Origin: Diplonema papillatum
Lineage: Eukaryota > Euglenozoa > Diplonemea > Diplonemida > Diplonemidae
DNA: 64,000 bases
Direction: 5' to 3'
Assembly (NCBI GenBank): GCA_030068145.1
Contig: JAPJBO010000477.1
Coordinates: forward strand, 108,168 to 172,167
Positions 10,621-21,833 of this stretch are shown piece after piece; the stretch's first letter is position 1; each line of letters opens with the position of its first letter. The position numbers were made by a program, and so were the translations under genes. The notes below the pieces were generated by a model that had not been told where the DNA came from, did not search any database, and saw nothing but the letters and a program-made list of their open reading frames with translations.

Positions 10621-13294
10621 CTACGTGACTCCAGAAGGGTCACTTTTTCCGCGCTTTCGGCGCGGCGCAACTCTAGTCGGCTGCAACTGTTGTTGGCAGT
10701 TGCTCACGATCTCATAATCCGAAAAGGAATCGGAGTCTTCGCTTTCTCGCTTGCGCCGATAGGCACGCCGCGATGCGGAGGACGCGAGTAGCCGGGAAGA
10801 GCCGGCGGGAGGGCGCGATCGTTGTGTGACCCGTGGAGGGTCGGAACCAGAATCAGTAAAAGGGCCCGAGTCAGGGCCTGCCATCGAAGAGGGCCGGGCG
10901 GGGCCGGGTGGGCGCGGTGTGTTCGGGCCGGCGAGGCCAGTGCCGTCGTCGCCGAGATCGGCGCGTCGTCGTCGTCGTGCGCGCAGCGCGGCTGCGGGAG
11001 AGGCCGTGGGGGTGCATGGCGCGGGTCGCTTCCTGCCTGCTGGCGGGGGGGCGCGCTTCGGGGGCGACTTCGTCGTCCGCCTCCTCCGGCCACGGCTGGT
11101 AGGTGTTCCAGGTGGGGACGGCGCGCGCCGCTTCCGGCCTGTGAGGCCGTCGCTCTCGCCTAGGCTGCGACCGCCACCGCCGCCGCCGCCGCGATCCCCG
11201 CCGCGTCCGCTGCCGCGACCGCCGCCGCGTGCGCGGCCGCGACCAGTGCCGCGGCCGCCGCCACCGTCTCCGTCACTGTCGTCTCCGCCGCCTCGGCCGC
11301 CGCGGCCGCGGCCACGGCCGCGGCAGCGGCCGCCACGACCACCGCCACCCCCGTCGCCACTGCTGCTGTCGCGGCCAGCACCACCCCTGTGATGCCCCCG
11401 TCCGCAGCACGCGTCAGCGTTCGGGCAGGTCCCGCATCGCGTCAGCCGATGCGCCCGGCAGCACTGAATGCGCAGGCCGTCGTCCGGTTGGTGGTGCACC
11501 TGGCAGCACTGGTCCACTACAAGGCTGTAGTTTCTCCGCATGCCCGAGCACATTGCGCACTTCTGCTTCGCGCACGCGTGACAGACGGACTGTGAGCGGA
11601 GCAGGGGGTCTGCCTGCGACTCCGGGACGAGCACCGGGAGGCGTGGTCGTTGCGGCATTGGTGTGGGCTCGGCCCAGCGCGCCGAACGCTGCGCTCGCCT
11701 CGTCGCGTCATAGAGCGGGAACACGTCCCCGCCCCAGTTCTTCCCGTCCCCGAGCGCCGCACGCGGGAAGTTCATCTCCAAGACTTCGAACGTCTCCTCC
11801 CCCCCAGCGAAATGTGGCCGCGGTGTCAGACCACCCCACAGCATCGGCGCCCCCAGCGTCCTCATCGAGCCCACCCGGTCTTTCCGTTCGGCCGGAAGCG
11901 GCGACGGCAGCTGCAGTTCCCGACACAGGCGGCACAGCGTCGCTAGCATCGTCCAAAGGGTTTTCCCCCTTCGGTTGGCGGCGAGGTTCGGGGGGCCCAG
12001 GATGTCGTGCCCGGTGAAGACCTCGAAGTCGACGGCCAACTCGATGTTCGACACTTCGCCAGTGTCCGTCCACTGCAATGCCGACAGCCAGCCCTTCATC
12101 GCCCGCATCGTCCGTCCCCCATACGGCCACTTCGGCGGCTCATCCGGTAGGCGCCCGAAGTCAAACAGGTGACGGACCGCCGGCTGCGACGTTGCCGCCC
12201 TCCAGGGGTGGATCGGCTGTACCGCTGCCAGACGGCCACGCTCTGACTCTTCACGCGCCACGTACACCGACGCCATGAAATGGTGCAAGGCCGCCGCGTC
12301 GACCGGCGCGCCTTCCACGATTACCCCGTGCACGCGCGTACAAGACGGCCACCGCGCACGGTCCGCCCGCATGAGCTCAGCACGCTCGGACGACGTGGTG
12401 CCTCTCGCCTCGCTGCATGCCGAGAAGCCGACGACCCCCCAGCGCCGCAGAACAGAGATCCCCGCCCTCGAAGCCAATGCCCGCGACCGACACCCCATCC
12501 GCAATGGCGATCCCTACCGGCCCCAGGCGCGCCCTCGGCAAAAACGTTTCGTGCCGCTCGTACAACCTCACGATGTTCCGCATGCGCGCACACACGCGTG
12601 GCAGCCGCTCGCAGGTGTCGAATAACGCGCACAGAATCCTGTACGGCCGAGCGATCATCGGATCCAGACGGTGACCCTTCGCCAAGATCGATAGCACCGC
12701 CGTCACGTTCCTCGACGGGTGCTTGCTCCCAAAAGCGCCCCTCACGATCCGCGTCCGGAGTCCCTTCAGGCGCGTCTGCGTGTACGTCTCGTAGGAGCAC
12801 CCGGTAAGGACACTGCTGAGCACGTTCGAACTCGCCACCTCGCAGCGGACATCGAACGGAAGCTTCGAGGTGCCCAGCCTGTCTATCAGACCGTCATGTG
12901 CGCTCAGACGCGCATCGTTGGCCCGACCCGTTTAGACGCTCTCCACACTCGTTCGCACCCCGAGGATCTTCGCAGCCGTCGCCGTCGCTATGGCCTCGCC
13001 GTCCACCTTCACCGCGCTGGCGTACGGACGCCGCCTGCGCTGTTGCGTCGAGCCCGCATGGATGCCCATCGCCAAGGTTTTCGCCATGTTCAGGCGCATC
13101 CCGGTCAGGGCACAGAACCGCGCGACGATGTCGACCGCCGTCAGCTCCATGAGGACGTCGTCCGTCCGATGCCCTCTGCGGAAGCCGTGCGGAAGACTCC
13201 ATTTCACGCACGCGGAACTTCCTTTTGGAAGGTGGCTCATAGGCAAAGGATCGAGTCCAGGCCTCGCGGAACAGAAGGGAACCTGTAGTCCCAC
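10621..13294 (-). pseudogene. 5'-truncated, frameshifted non-LTR retrotransposon (reverse transcriptase to C-terminal domain)
   Basis: Read on the minus strand, 13294-12932 gives a reverse-transcriptase palm end: H-R-T-D-D-V-L (a degenerate [Y/F]xDD box), then G-M-R-L-N-M-A-K-T and K-I-L-G-V. After a frame change, 12838-12377 gives thumb/connection sequence with L-K-G-L-R-T-R-I-V and the block K-G-H-R-L-D-P. A further frame change leads into a 627-codon frame (12504-10621): an I-E-L-A-V-D-F-E block, a Cys/His-rich cluster (C-H-A-C-A-K-Q-K-C through C-G-R-G-H-H) and a Gly/Arg and Pro/Arg low-complexity tail. The order and the GH-x-x-DP block recall CRE/SLACS- or R2-like site-specific elements; that placement is inference. 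The N-terminal half of the RT is missing. The broken end lies near 13300, about 130 bp from a minisatellite. Confidence 0.7.
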
Positions 13295-13425
13295 CTGTCG
13301 GCATTCGGCAGCGGCGGAGACATGAAACTTGAATTTCTCTTTGAACCAACCACACCCTGAAGGCTGTGTTAAGTTCTCTAATCGACTTTTCGTGGTGCAT
13401 CAACTCCCTCAGTGAAACTGTGATT

Positions 13426-14312
13426 GTCCCACTTTTTTCGATCACCAAAACTGACGTTTGAGGGTTGTCCCACTCTCGAAAAAAGTGGGACAACCCTCAA
13501 ACGTCAGTTTTGGTGATCCAAAAAAGTGGGACAACCCTCAAACATCAGTATTGGTGATCCAAAAAAGTGGGACAACCCTCAAACGCCAGTTTTGGTGATC
13601 GAAAAAAGTGGGACAACCCTCAAACGTCAGTTTTGGTGATCCAAAAAAGTGGGACAACCCTCAAACGTCAGTATTGGTGATCCAAAAAAGTGGGACAACC
13701 CTCAAACGTCAGTTTTGGTGATCCAAAAAAGTGGGACAACCCTCAAACGTCAGTATTGGTGATCCAAAAAAGTGGGACAACCCTCAAACGTCAGTATTGG
13801 TGATCCAAAAAAGTGGGACAACCCTCAAACGTCAGTTTTAGTGATCGAAAAAAGTGGGACAACCCTCAAACGTCAGTTTTGATGATCGAAAAAAGTGGGA
13901 CAACCCTCAAACGTCAGTATTGGTGATCCAAAAAAGTGGGACAACCCTCAAACGTCAGTTTTGGTGATCCAAAAAAGTGGGACAACCCTCAAACGTCAGT
14001 TTTAGTGATCGAAAAAAGTGGGACAACCCTCAAACGTCAGTTTTGGTGATCGAAAAAAGTGGGACAACCCTCAAACGTCAGTATTAGTGATCGAAAAAAG
14101 TGGGACAACCCTCAAACGTCAGTATTGGTGATCGAAAAAAGTGGGACAACCCTCAAACGTCAGTATTGGTGATCCAAAAAAGTGGGACAACCCTCAAACG
14201 TCAGTATTGGTGATCGAAAAAAGTGGGACAACCCTCAAACGTCAGTATTGGTGACCCAAAAAAGTGGGACAACCCTCAAACGTCAGTTTTGGTGATCCAA
14301 AAAGGTGGGACA
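13426..14312. repeat. 41-bp minisatellite, about 20 units, headed by an inverted unit
   Basis: The unit is GTGGGACAACCCTCAAACGT followed by CAGT(T/A)TTGGTGATC(C/G)AAAAAA, with a 41-bp period (for example 13526 to 13567). Variation is concentrated at three sites: TTTT/TATT, CC/CG before the A-run, and G/A in GGTGAT. The left edge holds a unit in opposite orientation (13441-13473), forming a perfect 33-bp arm with 13485-13517 across an 11-nt spacer, plus part of a second inverted unit (13421-13440). No encoded protein: stops occur in each unit. Confidence 0.95.
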
Positions 14313-14892
14313 ACCCCAGTTTTTGTTGTCTGAAAAGTGGTCTAGCTGTAGATTTCTAAGTGAGAAACACCAACAGGATTGTTGAAATGGGGTTGAAAAG
14401 TTTATTGGAAAACCCGTACCGTTTGGGCGGGGGGCGTAGCCCCCCGCACCCCCCTGTTTTTCATGTTTTTTGGCGGGATATCTGAAAAATTTCTGAAAAA
14501 CTCGCGGAGAACACCAATCCGGAGTGATTCCAGAATTCTGGAAAACCGGACCCTCCTGGGGGGAAAAGGTGGGTCCCCCACCCCCCCCCTATAAATGGTG
14601 GGCTGGTGGCCCGCTCAGGAAAAAATCTGTGCTCCCTAAGCGAGGAACTTAATTTCATCATCCACGGCTGCCTCGTGCAGCTAGAGAACCCCGACTGTGG
14701 AGGACAACAAACAGTCAAACAAGGTACCTTTAATTTTTTTGTTCGAGACTGGAGGTCCTATGAACATGCAATGTGAATAGCCTCTATTCGAGCCAACCCG
14801 GCTTTTCTTGCAACAATTATGAAACTGTATTGTTTTTGGACTAGATAATCGTGCAGAGCAAGCTTTTTTCCCTTCTGGCAAAATGCACAGGG
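14313..14892. repeat. Spacer with G-run/C-run hairpin motif
   Basis: At 14413-14455 there is an ACCGT-type sequence followed by GGGGGGCG-TAGCCCCCCGC and a C-run. The same arrangement occurs at about 1447-1490 (reverse), 30061-30108, 30613-30652 and 30739-30783. No gene seen in the rest. Confidence 0.55.
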
Positions 14893-14957
14893 TGGCAGAG
14901 TGAGCGGGCGCCGGCCTTCAGGCCGGTCGGCCCGGGTTCGAACCCCGCCCCTCACAC
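14893..14957 (+). pseudogene. tRNA-like sequence with A- and B-box, probably tRNA-derived
   Basis: TGGCAGAGTGAGCGGG resembles an internal A box, and GGGTTCGAACCC matches the B box / T-loop. A strong CCGGCC-TTCA-GGCCGG hairpin lies between them. The order and the GGCGC...TTCAGG stretch recall a leucine tRNA. However, the putative acceptor strands (CACAGGG / CCCTCAC) pair at only four of seven positions, the anticodon loop has the wrong size and the long variable arm is absent. A pseudo-tRNA or the head of a SINE is more likely than a working tRNA. Confidence 0.4.
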
Positions 14958-15944
14958 TTTTCCGGTCGAAGATTGTTTTCGAGGTTTGTTGGGTTTCGGG
15001 GTCTAATGCGCCCGAAATTTGCGTTTTTGCGGAGTTTCTCATTATCTCGCGGTATTTGGGCACCACGGGAAACAGAGTCGAGGGTCTCCCCCCCGGGTAC
15101 TGGCGCTAAACTTGCTACCACACGCCGAACTCAGCGCGCGAACAGCGCAAGCGTAACCTACCACCTCCCCCGTATCCCGAGGACAGCCCTCAAAACCCCA
15201 ACTTCCCCTCTCCCCCCTTTTTTTTTCTCCCCCAGTTTTTTCCTTTTTTCCTCCCCTAATCCGTGCCGCGTAACACACAACCGCCGAGCAACACGAAACC
15301 ACCCAGAAGAAAAGCCAGGCACCGGGATCTTCCTGACGAGCATGCAACCCGGTGAACTTAATCAAGAGTCGAAGATTAGCGTCGAAACTTCCTGGCTTTT
15401 CACGCCGTAGCAGAACGACCACACCCTACCCAATCCCAAACACCCCCTAAACGCGTTATGGGACTTCACAAGGTTTTACAACGGAACGACACATCACCCG
15501 AAACGAGCGGCACCCTCTCACTTTTCTCAATCCCCTCCATACCCAAGCCTCTACGGTCAACCGGAGACTTTAAAATACCGACCTTCTAATCCACAAATAA
15601 CGCTAAAAATTTAACTCGCCACTGAAAAATTAAAAGGTTAAGTTTATCTCCAAAACCAGTCGACCTAAGATAGTAGGTCTACCTCCCCTTTACAACAAAA
15701 GTCGAAACTGCTCGTGCGTTTCGTTCATTGGCTGCGGATTCGAAGACTTTTCGGAAGGAGGACTCGCATGCGTGCGCAAAGAAATCCCAGAGCTGTTCAA
15801 AATGCCAAAAAACTCCCTTCCAAGGGGGCTCTCCCTCCTTTCCATTCATTGTGCCTTCCGCCGCCCGAAAAGCTTATACATCAACTTAGTTGCAGCCTAC
15901 ACTCACAGGTAAGAGGTGGGGCGAAAGATAACAACTGTATCATC
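14958..15944. other. Spacer and presumed 5' flank of the next gene
   Basis: No gene recognised. The 14958-15100 part could be the body of a SINE headed by the tRNA-like sequence. An acceptor-like CACTCACAG at 15900-15908 lies 37 nt upstream of the next start codon and could be a cis- or trans-splice site. Confidence 0.4.
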
Positions 15945-16625
15945 ATGCCACTTGTAGCAAGTGTTCTGAAGAAGAAGCAGAAGAAGGGAAAACATGACCG
16001 TTGGGACCACAACAACGCAGCGCTGACGGAATGGAAGGCTGGCGAGGATAAAAGGAGTAAAAAACGAAAGCGCGAAGAAGAAGAAGTGGAAAGAGAAGGG
16101 CTCAACCTTAAGCTTGACCGGCAAATGACTGATGTTTACAAACGCGTCGAAGCTCTTGATGAGGAGAATTGGACGAAGAAACAGAAGAAAGATCATGCAG
16201 AGCTTGAATTCGTGAGACTTGGGGGAATCGGTCTTAAGAAGAATAAGTGCTCGTTTACAAAGTACCTGGAACGTTCGAAGAAACAGAAGAAAGAAGATGA
16301 CGAAAAAGCCAAGTTAGAGCTTAAAACCGGTGTATACGACCTCGTCGAAGGGTCGAAGTTGAAGGAAAAGAGGACGAAAGACATCCTCCGTGGTGTTGAA
16401 GTAGAGCACAAGAAAAAGAAGGAAGCCAAACGACAGGGGAATATTCACGCTACTACCATCGGTCAGGCGAGGGCAAGCGAAGTTGTTCTTGACCGCAAAC
16501 GGGTAAAGCAGATGGAAATTCGCACACAGAAGAAGCTTCGCGAGGCCTCTTCTGAAGGCCGAAGTAAAAACCGCGGTTCCATGTGGGATGACAAATACGA
16601 TATCAATAAACACAACGTATGCTAA
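15945..16625 (+). CDS. Lysine/glutamate-rich basic protein, probably nucleolar (possible C1orf131/DUF4602-like)
   Basis: A 226-residue single-exon product. It opens with a basic K-K-K-Q-K-K-G-K signal-like cluster, continues with K-R-K-R-E-E-E-E, then a central conserved-looking block (E-F-V-R-L-G-G-I-G, about residues 90-98) followed by helical Lys/Glu repeats, and ends in a short M-W-D-D-K-Y-D tail. I chose the Met at 15945 because the upstream open frame (from 15714) is compositionally different and contains an acceptor-like CACTCACAG. The layout, with a charged N-terminus, one short F-V/R-x-G block and then basic helices, resembles small nucleolar ribosome-biogenesis proteins such as DUF4602; I am not certain of that family. 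Codon use is less GC-biased than in THI4 or transaldolase. Confidence 0.6.
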   Translation: MPLVASVLKKKQKKGKHDRWDHNNAALTEWKAGEDKRSKKRKREEEEVEREGLNLKLDRQMTDVYKRVEALDEENWTKKQKKDHAELEFVRLGGIGLKKNKCSFTKYLERSKKQKKEDDEKAKLELKTGVYDLVEGSKLKEKRTKDILRGVEVEHKKKKEAKRQGNIHATTIGQARASEVVLDRKRVKQMEIRTQKKLREASSEGRSKNRGSMWDDKYDINKHNVC

Positions 16626-18695
16626 ACCTGCCATTTCAGTTATTAGTGCCTCACGTGTTCTTGACTGTACATGTATGCTGCATACATTGTATCAGCGATG
16701 TAACAAACGGTCCCATGTAAATGACTCAGTAGGTCTTGGTCTCCTGGCCAATGGCAATGCCCGAATACCCTCAAAACCACAGGACGTGCGCATGCTACGA
16801 AGCGGAGCCTTTGACCAAATCGGGAGTCGTTCAGCGTCCTCGACCAACCGCGGTGGGCGCAAGGGAGGCAAAAAGCGCAAACGGTAATTGCTTCATTCAT
16901 GCCGACGTGTTCGTCAGAAAGGAGATCTTTCGTTGGAAACGAGTCGCTAGCTCGTCTCATGCCCAAACGTTTGACTCCGTTCCACGTTCAAAGGATTGGT
17001 CTGCGTATCACCCAGGACAAGCGATGCGTCTAGATCGCGTCCGCGTCAACGTACGCCAACGACGCAGTGCTAGAAGTGCTACAGAGTCCATCTACTGAAC
17101 GTCAACGCGGAATGAGTTGTGCAGGGAAGTGTCCTTCTCCGACAGAGTGATGCCTCTCAGCTCACCCTTTTATCCCGGCTGCGCCTGGCGCGCTGCCCTT
17201 TGCTAATGCGGCTTGCGCTGCGTGGTGCGAAGTGTAGTCGTTGGGTGAAAGTGGATTTCATCCGATACGAGTTATGTTGAGCAAGTGTTTCGCGAGAAAC
17301 TTAAGCCGCCTGTTCCTTCGCATTGCATTTCTGATTGATGCTATGCTTCGGTCGCTTCGGTAGCTTCAATGCCGAGACCAACCAACCTAGCCCCATCTCG
17401 CTACATCACGTGCCGTTCTTTCTGCTGCATTGCATCATTCTCAGCACACTATGTTCTGACGTGGCTCCTTGCCTCCGCCGCGTTGTGCCTGCTTAGGACG
17501 TTCGATGCTTCGCTCGTTCTTATCTTGCAAGAAGTTGCGAGTACCGAAGCAGTCCAGAGTTCGGCTCAAAGTACCAGGGACATCCATGGCGCCCTTAGGA
17601 CAAGCCCTCGGAGCGTCAGTTCCAACGCAGACGCCGAATAGCTCTCAAACTGTAGACTTCGACGATTTACGCGTGTTGAAACAACTAACTCTTGAAGTTT
17701 ACTCGAAAGTACATTGTGTTTTGCTCTGAGGCCTCGTGTTCAAAGCATTGTTGTCACCGTTTGAATTTTCTACGTAGTCCGAAGCTTGTTGGCTAAAAAG
17801 TGCAAGTTGAAATAGAGAAAGCAACGTGCAGCTAGCCGAGGGTGTGGGAGGGATACCGGGATTAAATGCGAGCCGCGCTTCGGGCGTGTACCACTGTTGC
17901 AGCAGGGACCCGAGCAAAAGTAGTCGGGTTCAATGGCGACAACAACGCATTGTTACAGTTTGGTGGAGCAGGTATACGAGAGGCAGCGCAAGTGGCAAGC
18001 GAAGAACAAAGAAAAAGGCTGTACTATGGGCAGGTGGTCACCGCAGTGCCCACGGGCTCCGATCCTCGCTGGCGTTTGGAGGAGGATGTAGCACCAACCA
18101 GTTCGCCAACAGGTCTCCCAGCAATTACCCAGCTCGAAGCCAAAACGCGTTACAACCAGATCACCCGTGGCGCCAACGCCGTAGGCCTCTACGCTTGGGT
18201 CAGTCGGAGGGTTCGCGCTGGAAACCGGCGATCCTGAGTCGTTGCCACAGCAACCGAAAGGCAACTTGCACGTTCCCGCCACGAGTCTGGCGCACCTTAA
18301 AAAGCGCTTGGTGCTGGGACAAGAAGATGCCACAGCTTGCAGCCATAGCTGCTCGATTATGCCGACGAGCCCGGCACTGGCTTGTACCTCTGGCTTTACT
18401 GTGAGTTCCTAGGCCTCATTGGCCTTATTTCATCGTTGCTTCGCGCATTCGTTCGGCTACACATGCTTTGTCTCAAATATGTTTCTTTGTCTACATTACG
18501 TCTTTGCGCAGATTCCGCTGAATCCGATGCAGAGCCATCCTGAAATACGCGCCTGTGTGCCTATGCTTTTCATGCTGCTTTGGTCTTCGTTACGCTGGCC
18601 TTGTGGAGCTAGTTTGTGTGCACCACATCATCAAGGAACCTTCTTTCAGGAACAAAAATTTCAAGCCTAAGAAGGGGGGCCAGAGAAAGACGAAC
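16626..18695. other. Two-kilobase spacer upstream of the receptor pair
   Basis: No domain recognised. The frame 17866-18237 has a protein-like composition but no family match, and GTTGTC(A/G)CC-type sequences at 17745 and 17935 form a weak inverted pair. A good acceptor-like TTCTTTCAG at 18642-18650 lies 45 nt upstream of the receptor start and may mark a 5' UTR (cis or trans) splice site. Confidence 0.4.
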
Positions 18696-21600
18696 ATGCA
18701 AGTATCTCTAAATGTCATCGGGAGCGGGAGCATCGTCTTCTGCTTGGTGGCCGCGGTAGCGCTGTCGGTGTCTTTGTCGTTTACGTCCGCAAATCGACAC
18801 TTGTCGGACCTGGAGAGTTATGGAAGTGAAAGTCTAGCCCTGTGCTACGAGAACGTCGTGAGCGACGCGGTCGACCTCGTGCGCAACATCATGCAAAAAA
18901 AAATTGACAAAACCCGCACTGTAGTCGTGTCCCTCCTGTCACAGTTCCGGAACATGGACAACACCATTCGTCAGTCCTTCGCAGACAGAGACGGCTCAGA
19001 GCGGGTTGAATTCTACCGGAGGCTCATGCCCTTGCTCGGTGCTATGTGGAACCACCACGACCTCGCATACCTTACCGTGTTTGACGAAACCTACGGCGTG
19101 GGGTTCATCGAGCACAGCTGGAGGTGGTCCGGAGACTCCAGAAAACCGCACCCACACGGTACTTTTCTCGCCATCAACGAGGGCAATTGGACATACTATG
19201 GTACAGAAAACGGTCAAGGCGGCTTCGCAGATGCACCGTGCAACCGGTTAGTCATGTTCATGGGAGCAGGAGCCGGACCGTGTGGAAAGTGTGCGATGCC
19301 TTCGTCATACTGGTCGAAGGATTCGATGCCAGTTAGGGAGGAGCAATACTGGAAACTGAAGGACGGTGAGACAATGTGGTCCAACATCGTGCCCTTTTCC
19401 ACGAGCACGGGGGTGCTGCTAATGTCCAGAATACACCAAGTCTACAACTCTTCCGTGTTCACCGGGCTCGCGTTCGGCCTCAATGCCGTAAGCAGGGCGT
19501 TGTCCCTCGCGGCTTCTGCTACAGAACGCCTATTCATAGTTGCTCGGGACCCAAGCGACAGGGGTTATCTCGTCGGGGTTTCTCACGGGGAAGCTGTTGA
19601 AAAGGGCTCGGCCATCGGTCTAAATAACGAGCCTGAGCCCGCCGCCATTCGCCTCCACTGCACCAATGCGTCCGATCCTGTGATCAGGGACACATCCCAG
19701 AACATGCAGGACTATTTTGAGTCACTCCCAAACGATACGAGAGTCCAGCTCGAAAACGATATCTTCCATCCCGTTTACGATGAACAGCAGAAGGACGCTG
19801 CCCTCGTCCGTATCTCGTTGCTGGTGAACACTACTTTGTCACCCGTGTTCTTGCACTCAACAAACGAAACTGTGAACGAAATGGAGATCACAGACTACTT
19901 CCTCGAGATTGTCCCCTTCAAAGACACCGCAGGTATCTCCTGGTGGGTTGTGCTGCTTGTAGAACGCAACACCATCTCTTACAGTATTGATGCCGCAGAA
20001 AAAAAAGGTAGTGTGAAGCAGGCAACGTACTTTGAAGAAGAGGAAGCTACCAAAAACAGTACCTTTCTGTTTGTTATTTTTGTCGTGTTGTGCCTGACAC
20101 TAATCAGCGCGGCACTCACTGTGGTCGCCACAATGCGGATGGTTGGGCCGCTGAAGGAGTTGGAAAAGAGAATGGCCGACGTCGCTAAAATGCGTTTGGA
20201 AGGAGCCACAGACCTGAAGAACACGTACATGACCGATCTCCGCAGCATGCAAGTCTCCTTTCGGTTGATGGTGGCCGCTCTGGAAGAGTACAGGCAGTTT
20301 TTGCCGGCATCGTTGCTAGCGAGGAATGACACAGCGGAGATCATCATGACCGAAGACGCAGCGGACAGGCGGATGGATTTGGACGTAATGCCATCGCCCG
20401 AGTCATCGCCGCAAGACATGTCGAGGAACGGACGCGCGAAGAAGTACCGTCTCGAAAATTCATCCTCGCAGAATTCATCTATAGCTGGATCGAACGCGAT
20501 GCCCCGCGCGAATACCTTCAGGAACCTAATGCGCGTGGGCCTGCACATGAAGACCCGCGTTGCCGAGGTCCTTATCGGTGCCCACGACTTCCCGCAGTTC
20601 CTCAAAGCGGTGCTGTCGAATTCCGACGCCGCCGCGGATGTAGCCGGCTTCCTTCAGAAGTACATGCTCGGCATTGTGCCCGAGGCGAGCGCCCACCACG
20701 GCTCCATAGTCTTCTTCAAAGCCGACCAGGTTCACGTCGACTTCAAAGGAATTCTCCCCTGCAGCGACGTGGTCGGGAAGGCAGCGCGCTTTTGCTGCGC
20801 GGTCCTGGCGAACTACAGGAAGCACGTCAACCGGCACGAGCAGTACTTCGCCAACGCGCACGTGTCCCTGCACGTGGGTGCCGCGTTGGTGACCGCGTTC
20901 GTGGGCAACATGGGGACGCCCGCGATGAAGGGCATTCAAGTGATCGGGGAAGGGGTCCGTTTGGCTAGCATTATGCAGACCGTCGCCAGCGAGATGAGAC
21001 TCGGCTTAGTTGCGAACGCCCCGTTCTGTGCGAGACTGCCGCAATTGGAGTATACTACAGGTCCAGCGGACTGCGTCGTGGTGGAGAGCATGGTGTACCT
21101 GGCGTCGGCAGTCATTGAACAACCTAGGTCTGGCGCGCCGAATTGGATGTACCGACCAGTTCAGACCGTCGACACGTCTTTCACGACGGCTTGGAACTTC
21201 ATTTATGCGGGAAGATTGCCGGAAGGCACGGAAAAGCTGGCCCACGTGTCTCTCGACTCCGACTACGCCTCGTTGGCGGGCCAGGTAGTAAAGCGACTGA
21301 CCCTTCACCGAAGAGAGACCTCTCTCCTCGGTTGTAAGGCCGTGCCGCAGGACACTGACCTCTACAGGTTCAGTGAGCCCCAGCTGTCTGGAGATACCAG
21401 CCCCTTGAGCTCCCCGGCAGCGTCAGCCGCCTTCTTCCTCCTCGGCACGTGCACATCGCAGCAGGGCTTGAACGACTCCGGCGTGCTCGAGGAGCTTGAA
21501 ACGCCCATCTTTTCGAGCGGAGCCCAGGCTTTGTCAGCTAGCGCCTATCACAGATACTATGTGGAAGCCTGCACCGTGCCGTCGCAACTAGCCGATCTGC

Positions 21601-21833
21601 ACGACCGAGCGCTGGACCTTGACCAACCATTGGAGTCCGCTCTTTCGTCACCCAGAACGGCGACCCCGCGGGGCAGCAGCACGAATATGCGTAACGGCAT
21701 CAAGCGTTTACGCATTGGCAGAGGTGTGGGGTCACCCCGGCTTGTTAGCAACAGAAGCCAGAGCCAGTCCAGCGGCACTGCCTCGCTGGCCAGCCAATCA
21801 TCTCTTCGCGTTGCGTCGCCCTGTCGGGAGTGA
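18696..21833 (+). CDS. Receptor-type protein with Cache-like ectodomain, HAMP-like linker and degenerate class III cyclase domain (copy 1)
   Basis: The product is 1045 residues from the Met at 18696, chosen because similarity to copy 2 begins there (M-x-(V/I)-S-L-N-x-x-G-S-G-S-I-V). A membrane segment lies at about 9-30, followed by a long extracytoplasmic region with Cache-like blocks. A second membrane segment (about 452-475) leads into a HAMP-like helix pair (G-P-L-K-E-L-E-K-R-M). A class III nucleotidyl-cyclase fold covers about 611-815. Catalytic positions are altered: the first metal Asp is Gly (L-I-G-A-H-D-F, Gly628); the second metal Asp is kept (A-D-Q-V-H-V-D-F); the transition-state Asn and Arg of V-N-x-A-x-R are Arg755 and Ile (G-E-G-V-R-L-A-S-I-M-Q). 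It is therefore probably a non-catalytic signalling receptor. The Ser-rich tail ends in a motif shared with copy 2. No introns. It lies 2.1 kb upstream of its paralogue. Confidence 0.85.
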   Translation: MQVSLNVIGSGSIVFCLVAAVALSVSLSFTSANRHLSDLESYGSESLALCYENVVSDAVDLVRNIMQKKIDKTRTVVVSLLSQFRNMDNTIRQSFADRDGSERVEFYRRLMPLLGAMWNHHDLAYLTVFDETYGVGFIEHSWRWSGDSRKPHPHGTFLAINEGNWTYYGTENGQGGFADAPCNRLVMFMGAGAGPCGKCAMPSSYWSKDSMPVREEQYWKLKDGETMWSNIVPFSTSTGVLLMSRIHQVYNSSVFTGLAFGLNAVSRALSLAASATERLFIVARDPSDRGYLVGVSHGEAVEKGSAIGLNNEPEPAAIRLHCTNASDPVIRDTSQNMQDYFESLPNDTRVQLENDIFHPVYDEQQKDAALVRISLLVNTTLSPVFLHSTNETVNEMEITDYFLEIVPFKDTAGISWWVVLLVERNTISYSIDAAEKKGSVKQATYFEEEEATKNSTFLFVIFVVLCLTLISAALTVVATMRMVGPLKELEKRMADVAKMRLEGATDLKNTYMTDLRSMQVSFRLMVAALEEYRQFLPASLLARNDTAEIIMTEDAADRRMDLDVMPSPESSPQDMSRNGRAKKYRLENSSSQNSSIAGSNAMPRANTFRNLMRVGLHMKTRVAEVLIGAHDFPQFLKAVLSNSDAAADVAGFLQKYMLGIVPEASAHHGSIVFFKADQVHVDFKGILPCSDVVGKAARFCCAVLANYRKHVNRHEQYFANAHVSLHVGAALVTAFVGNMGTPAMKGIQVIGEGVRLASIMQTVASEMRLGLVANAPFCARLPQLEYTTGPADCVVVESMVYLASAVIEQPRSGAPNWMYRPVQTVDTSFTTAWNFIYAGRLPEGTEKLAHVSLDSDYASLAGQVVKRLTLHRRETSLLGCKAVPQDTDLYRFSEPQLSGDTSPLSSPAASAAFFLLGTCTSQQGLNDSGVLEELETPIFSSGAQALSASAYHRYYVEACTVPSQLADLHDRALDLDQPLESALSSPRTATPRGSSTNMRNGIKRLRIGRGVGSPRLVSNRSQSQSSGTASLASQSSLRVASPCRE

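Noticed and set aside
11160-11392. Ala-, Pro- and Arg-rich plus-strand and alternate-frame proteins opposite the retroelement
   Set aside because: These are shadows of the Gly/Arg-rich minus-strand frame in very GC-rich DNA.
13426-14312. CRISPR array
   Set aside because: The whole 41-bp unit is repeated without unique spacers, in a eukaryotic context, with no cas genes.
14893-14957. Functional tRNA, possibly with a TCA anticodon
   Set aside because: The loop of the strong hairpin has 4 or 6 nt, not 7; the acceptor strands pair at only four positions; the D stem does not form. Only the A/B-box words are good.
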